Assembly: GCA_031549965.1 (NCBI GenBank)
Contig: JAVBPB010000103.1
Location: 1 to 18,917, forward strand
Direction of reading: 5' to 3'
From: JAVBPB01 sp031549965
Lineage (GTDB): Bacteria; Bacillota; Clostridia; Lachnospirales; Lachnospiraceae
DNA: 18,917 bases
Below, piece after piece: positions 16,904 through 18,917 of the stretch. The notes under the pieces are model-generated. The model was not told where the DNA came from. It did no database searches and was given only the letters and a program-made list of their open reading frames with translations. Numbering within the stretch: the stretch's first letter is position 1; every line of letters begins with the position of its first letter. The translations under genes were made by a program, and so were the position numbers.

Positions 16904-17113
16904 TTAATCTTCTTTCAAAATAACAGCTACTACATCTTCAATATTACAATTCAACTGTTCACATATTCTAAGTATAATTGCTAGAGAAACCGGTTCATTT
17001 CTATTCATTTTTGACATCGTGCTTGTGCTTATTTCTGTGAGTTTGCACAATTCTCCTTTTTTTATTCCTTTATCAATCAATGTTTTCCATAAGTTATTGT
17101 AGCTTAATACCAT
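16904..17113 (-). CDS. Small XRE/Cro-C1 family transcriptional regulator heading the dpt transcript
   Basis: A 69-residue protein that is almost entirely one helix-turn-helix domain. It reads VLSYNNLWKTLIDKGIKKGELCKLTEISTSTMSKM and ends with VSLAIILRICEQLNCNIEDVV, the pattern of minimal single-domain XRE regulators common in Firmicutes. I start it at the ATG 17111-17113 because GGAGG lies 6 nt upstream. A longer frame from TTG at 17128 would place that Shine-Dalgarno inside the gene. It is 11 bp from dptF and preceded by a promoter containing repeated boxes, so it probably controls its own transcript. Whether it also binds the dndB operator cannot be told, since the two sites share no obvious motif. 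Confidence 0.85.
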   Translation of the reverse strand: MVLSYNNLWKTLIDKGIKKGELCKLTEISTSTMSKMNRNEPVSLAIILRICEQLNCNIEDVVAVILKED

Positions 17114-17137
17114 AATTGCCTCCTGCAAATATTCAAA

Positions 17138-17172
17138 TAGAATTACCTTAGCTAGAATTACCTTACATTACC
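17138..17172. promoter_or_regulatory. Repeated TAGAATTACCTTA boxes, candidate operator of the XRE regulator
   Basis: Two exact copies of TAGAATTACCTTA lie at 17138-17150 and 17153-17165, with a 15-bp period. The core ATTACC occurs a third time at 17167-17172, 10 bp further on. They cover the predicted transcription start and leader of the regulator gene. Such phased boxes next to a small XRE gene are typical of an autoregulatory site. Confidence 0.6.
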
Positions 17173-17182
17173 AATTATATAT

Positions 17183-17211
17183 AATATACAACACCATATC
17201 GCATTTAGCAA
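17183..17211 (-). promoter_or_regulatory. Promoter of the XRE-dptFGH transcript
   Basis: On the minus strand TTGCTA (17206-17211) and TATATT (17183-17188) are separated by 17 bp. The start of transcription should fall near 17176, giving a leader of about 60 nt before the regulator ATG. No other good promoter lies closer to the gene. Confidence 0.6.
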
Positions 17212-17444
17212 CAATTTCTTCGTTTTTGCGATACTTTTTATCAAAATATGTTATTGTTATGTTCGCTATTTTCAATTTAGCCCAATTGAGGAGCCCAATT
17301 TAGGCTCAGCAGGTTCAGCTCAGCTTCAGGTTAGGTTCAATTTTCAGTTGTCACGTCGGAACTTCTATACCACTTTTACACCACCTGCTTGGCTCCACTA
17401 ATTCGTTTTCAATTCTATCACATATGGCTTTAACTTTTTTCTGG
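17212..17444. other. Non-coding stretch with a GC-richer patch of short degenerate repeats
   Basis: From 17279 to about 17350 the sequence becomes richer in G and C than its surroundings and is built of overlapping short repeats. GCCCAATT appears twice, and there are several GGTTCA, GCTCAG and TTCAGG units. GAGCC and GGCTC form a small hairpin across CAATTTA. One plus-strand frame is open over most of 17156-17402 but has no start codon. One minus-strand frame is open over roughly 17351-17452. Neither reads as a protein I know. It may be debris at the island or IS boundary. Confidence 0.4.
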
Positions 17445-17470
17445 TTTGTCAACACTTATTTATACAATTT

Positions 17471-17701
17471 TTATTCGGATATAGCTGTTTTTACTTCACT
17501 TATATCAATTGCAATTTTATTTCCATTGTTATAATTATTACTCATTTTGCACAACCTATATTCTACTGGTGACATGATGATTTCTGTCTCTTTTTCTTTA
17601 TTTTTCTTACTTTTATAATATACTAAGCTACGTGGTATTTTTAATAGTCTGCACATTGCGCTGATACTGTACTTGTCTTTATTTGATAAGATTATATCTA
17701 T
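17471..17701 (-). pseudogene. IS3-family orfB remnant: N-terminus fused to C-terminus, DDE core deleted
   Basis: In the -1 frame relative to orfA, 76 codons run from the frameshift point to TAA at 17471. They begin IDIILSNKDKYSISAMCRLLKIPRSLVYYKSKKN, the standard start of IS3 OrfB. After KEKETE they go directly to a MSPVEYRLCKM segment, which resembles the extreme C-terminal SPVEYR motif of IS3 transposases. A complete OrfB is about 270-290 residues, so roughly 200 residues containing the DDE catalytic triad are missing and the reading frame is kept. The deletion joint is near 17575-17590. A shorter start at the internal ATG (17654-17656) is possible, but frameshifting is the family's normal route. 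Confidence 0.75.
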
Positions 17702-17979
17702 TTTCGTGCCATTATCAGCGCTGCTTGCTTTAAAATATCATTCTCCATCTGTAATTGTGCTAATTCCTTTTTCAACCTAATCATTTCATTTTCTTCTGCT
17801 GTTCTGTTATCAACAGCCTTAAATGAACCTGAATTATTATAATCTGCTGTCCATTTACAAATGGTTGATTTCGCTATGTTATATTCTTTATGTAGCTCAT
17901 TTATTGATTTTCCTGACTTCTTTAGTGCTATTATTTGCTTTTTAAAGTCTTCTGTATAATTTTTAATTTTACCTGGCAT
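17698..17979 (-). CDS. IS3-family OrfA, helix-turn-helix DNA-binding protein
   Basis: A 93-residue protein. The helix-turn-helix is at about residues 8-50: YTEDFKKQIIALKKSGKSINELHKEYNIAKSTICKWTADY. It is followed by a leucine-zipper-like coiled coil at about 62-90 with leucines and methionine in heptad positions (ENEMIRLKKELAQLQMENDILKQA). This is the usual OrfA layout in the IS3 family, where OrfA binds the element's ends and regulates transposition. The stop follows the run CGA AAA TAG; slipping back one base on AAA gives ATA GAT and enters the orfB frame. The ribosome binding site is GGGAAG and the promoter lies just upstream. OrfA is intact although orfB is deleted. Confidence 0.9.
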   Translation of the reverse strand: MPGKIKNYTEDFKKQIIALKKSGKSINELHKEYNIAKSTICKWTADYNNSGSFKAVDNRTAEENEMIRLKKELAQLQMENDILKQAALIMARK

Positions 17980-18003
17980 AATATCTTCCCTTTCTTTTTT
18001 TAT

Positions 18004-18033
18004 ATTATACCATATCCAAATATTACTTGTCTA
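18004..18033 (-). promoter_or_regulatory. Promoter of the IS3 orfA gene
   Basis: On the minus strand TATAAT (18004-18009) is preceded by TGG, giving an extended -10. A TAGACA -35 (18028-18033) lies 18 bp upstream and overlaps the presumed terminal repeat. It is positioned for transcription of orfA, whose ATG is at 17977-17979. Confidence 0.6.
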
Positions 18034-18053
18034 ATATATTATAACCGATCTAA

Positions 18054-18611
18054 AGAAGGCAAAAAACAGAAGCGAAAGTAGAAAATCCAATGAGACTTAT
18101 TGATGAAATAATGAATTATAATGGTCAATTAAAAGATTTTAAAGAATTAAATGAAAAAGTAATACAATTAAATGAAGAGGCAAATGCAAGAATCTGCCAA
18201 GCAACGAATCTACCACCACTTCTGGTATTTCAAAAGGAAAAAGAACACCTTAATGCCCTACCAAGCGAAAAAGTAGGTTCTTTCTACCATCTTTCCTATA
18301 CCACTTTAAAAGTTGCCACAGATAGTACATTTACTTATGGAGGAAATAAATATTCAGCTCCACCTGAGTTAATTGGAAAACAAGTGAAGGTACAGATAAT
18401 TGAAGAAAATCTGTATGTGTATTATAACATGAATTTAGTTGTTGTACACACTAAAAGTAAAAAACCAGTAAATTATATACCAGAACATTATGAGGCACTA
18501 ACCAAGCTAACATTTCCAGGTAAGGAGCAGGGGGAAATAACAAAGCGTAGCAAGCAAAATTTAGAGCAATTGGAGGTATATAATGAACAGCTACAGACAG
18601 TTAGAGGATAA
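18054..18611 (+). pseudogene. istA: IS21-family transposase IstA, C-terminal part only
   Basis: The frame is open from just after a stop at 18051-18053 and reads KTEAKVENPMRLIDEIMNYNG, so homology begins upstream of the first ATG at 18090. The remaining 185 codons are the C-terminal part of IstA: LNEEANARICQATNLPPLLVFQKEKEHLNALP, then the small beta-rich tail domain FTYGGNKYSAPPELIGKQVKVQI and VYYNMNLVVVH. The N-terminal helix-turn-helix and DDE integrase core are missing, and the sequence to the left is the IS3 remnant. So this copy is truncated at that junction and cannot transpose. It overlaps istB by 29 bp, as in intact IS21 elements. Confidence 0.85.
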
Positions 18612-18917
18612 TTTAGATAGACTGAAAATGCCACAGTTTAAGCTGTTTTTGGATGAATATATAAAGAAGATAAATGAAAATAAAATAAGTGTAGTGGAAG
18701 CATTAACAGAATTAACAAGAAAGGATTTAGAGTTAAAGGAATATAATGCAGCAAATGCAATGGTAAAAGTGGCAGGATTTCCACATTTAAAAGAAATAAA
18801 AGACTTTGAATTTGAATTTCAGCCCAAAATAAATAAACAACAATTCTTAGATTTTGAAACACTAAGATTTATAGATAAAAATGAGAATATACTGTTAGTA
18901 GGAAATTCAGGAGTAGG
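18583..18917 (+). CDS. istB: IS21-family helper ATPase IstB, N-terminal part (cut by window edge)
   Basis: The frame starts at ATG 18583-18585 with GGAGG 6 nt upstream and stays open to the window end, 111 codons. It begins MNSYRQLEDNLDRLKMPQF, the IstB N-terminal helical domain with the LxxLKMP pattern. It continues through ELTRKDLELKEYNAANAMVKVAGFP and FDFE-like repeats to ENILLVGNSGVG, the start of the AAA+ Walker A motif (GNSGVGKTH in the family). IstB is the ATP-dependent target-selection and helper protein of IS21 transposition. It overlaps istA by 29 bp. The visible part is intact; with istA truncated it has no partner at this locus. Confidence 0.9.
   Translation, partial: MNSYRQLEDNLDRLKMPQFKLFLDEYIKKINENKISVVEALTELTRKDLELKEYNAANAMVKVAGFPHLKEIKDFEFEFQPKINKQQFLDFETLRFIDKNENILLVGNSGV

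Larger units (their letters stand above)
17445..18034 (-). mobile_element. IS3-family remnant with internally deleted orfB
   Basis: The block contains a complete orfA, the -1 frameshift site, the beginning of orfB joined to the end of orfB, and candidate ends. The outer ends, beginning TTAGACAAGTAATATTTGG at 18034 on the minus strand and TTTGTCAACACTTATTTATA at 17445 on the plus strand, match each other at about 12 of 21 positions, so the boundaries are tentative. I see no clear target duplication. The element cannot encode a working transposase, but could be moved by a related one if its ends are right. Confidence 0.6.
18054..18917 (+). mobile_element. IS21-family element, left-truncated and running off the window
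   Basis: It contains the end of istA and the beginning of istB in their normal order and overlap. The left part, including the terminal repeat and most of istA, is absent. Its left limit, somewhere in 18035-18053, abuts the IS3 remnant. The right end lies outside the window. Confidence 0.75.

Noticed and set aside
17156..17402. Plus-strand frame open for about 80 codons upstream of the regulator
   Set aside because: As a gene it is rejected: no start codon, and it runs through the repeated boxes and the promoter of the divergent regulator. It is kept only as a low-interest observation.
17447..17452. Outward TTGACA at the IS3 right end considered as a promoter driving the island
   Set aside because: At 16-20 bp spacing on the minus strand only poor -10 candidates occur, and the regulator has a better promoter of its own at 17183-17211.
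18638..18862. Minus-strand reading frame of 74 codons rich in leucine and proline
   Set aside because: It lies opposite istB, whose sequence and ribosome binding site are clear. The composition is that of an antisense shadow.
1..18917. CRISPR arrays, tRNA or rRNA genes, integrase and attachment sites
   Set aside because: No regularly spaced repeats, cloverleaf-like or rRNA-like sequence, or site-specific integrase gene was seen. The only mobility genes are IS transposase genes.

Overview
The window is AT-rich DNA with strong AGGAGG-type ribosome binding sites and IS66, IS3 and IS21 family elements. This suggests a low-GC Firmicute, most likely a Clostridia or Lachnospiraceae-type host (inference; there is no rRNA or housekeeping gene to place it). 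Nearly all of it is one accessory island on the minus strand: a complete DNA phosphorothioation (Dnd) modification system, its DptFGH restriction partner and an Mrr-type nuclease, bracketed by insertion-sequence wreckage on both sides.

Layout from left to right. 1-237: right end of an IS66 element (end of its transposase gene on the plus strand, a terminator and the inverted repeat). 238-1243: a second IS66 element on the minus strand with intact tnpA and tnpB. Its third reading frame is cut after 32 codons by the first element, so the two are nested. 1332-1366: a minus-strand terminator that ends the island transcript. 1393-8351: mrr, dndA, dndE, dndD, dndC and dndB, transcribed right to left. 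8352-8441: an internal promoter with a palindromic operator. 8442-17113: dptH, dptG, dptF and a small XRE regulator. 17129-17444: the regulator's promoter with repeated boxes, then a non-coding GC-richer patch. 17445-18034: an IS3-family remnant whose orfB lacks its catalytic core. 18054-18917: an IS21-family istA/istB pair, 5'-truncated and running off the window.

How the genes fit together. DndA takes sulfur from L-cysteine. DndC (Fe-S protein, ATP-pyrophosphatase fold), DndD (SMC-like ATPase) and DndE place it on the DNA backbone as a sequence-specific phosphorothioate. DndB is the DGQHR-domain protein reported elsewhere as a repressor of dnd operons. DptF, DptG and DptH attack DNA that lacks the mark. 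The Mrr-like nuclease is the last gene of the same run and could be an additional effector.

There appear to be two transcription units: regulator-dptFGH from a promoter near 17183-17211, and dndBCDEA-mrr from a near-consensus promoter at 8394-8422 whose -10 lies inside a set of AAGTATA half-sites. This allows restriction and modification to be controlled separately. The system itself is a known type. The less usual points are the single-direction layout with dndA and mrr at the distal end, the operator architecture, and a candidate nuclease motif inside DptH.
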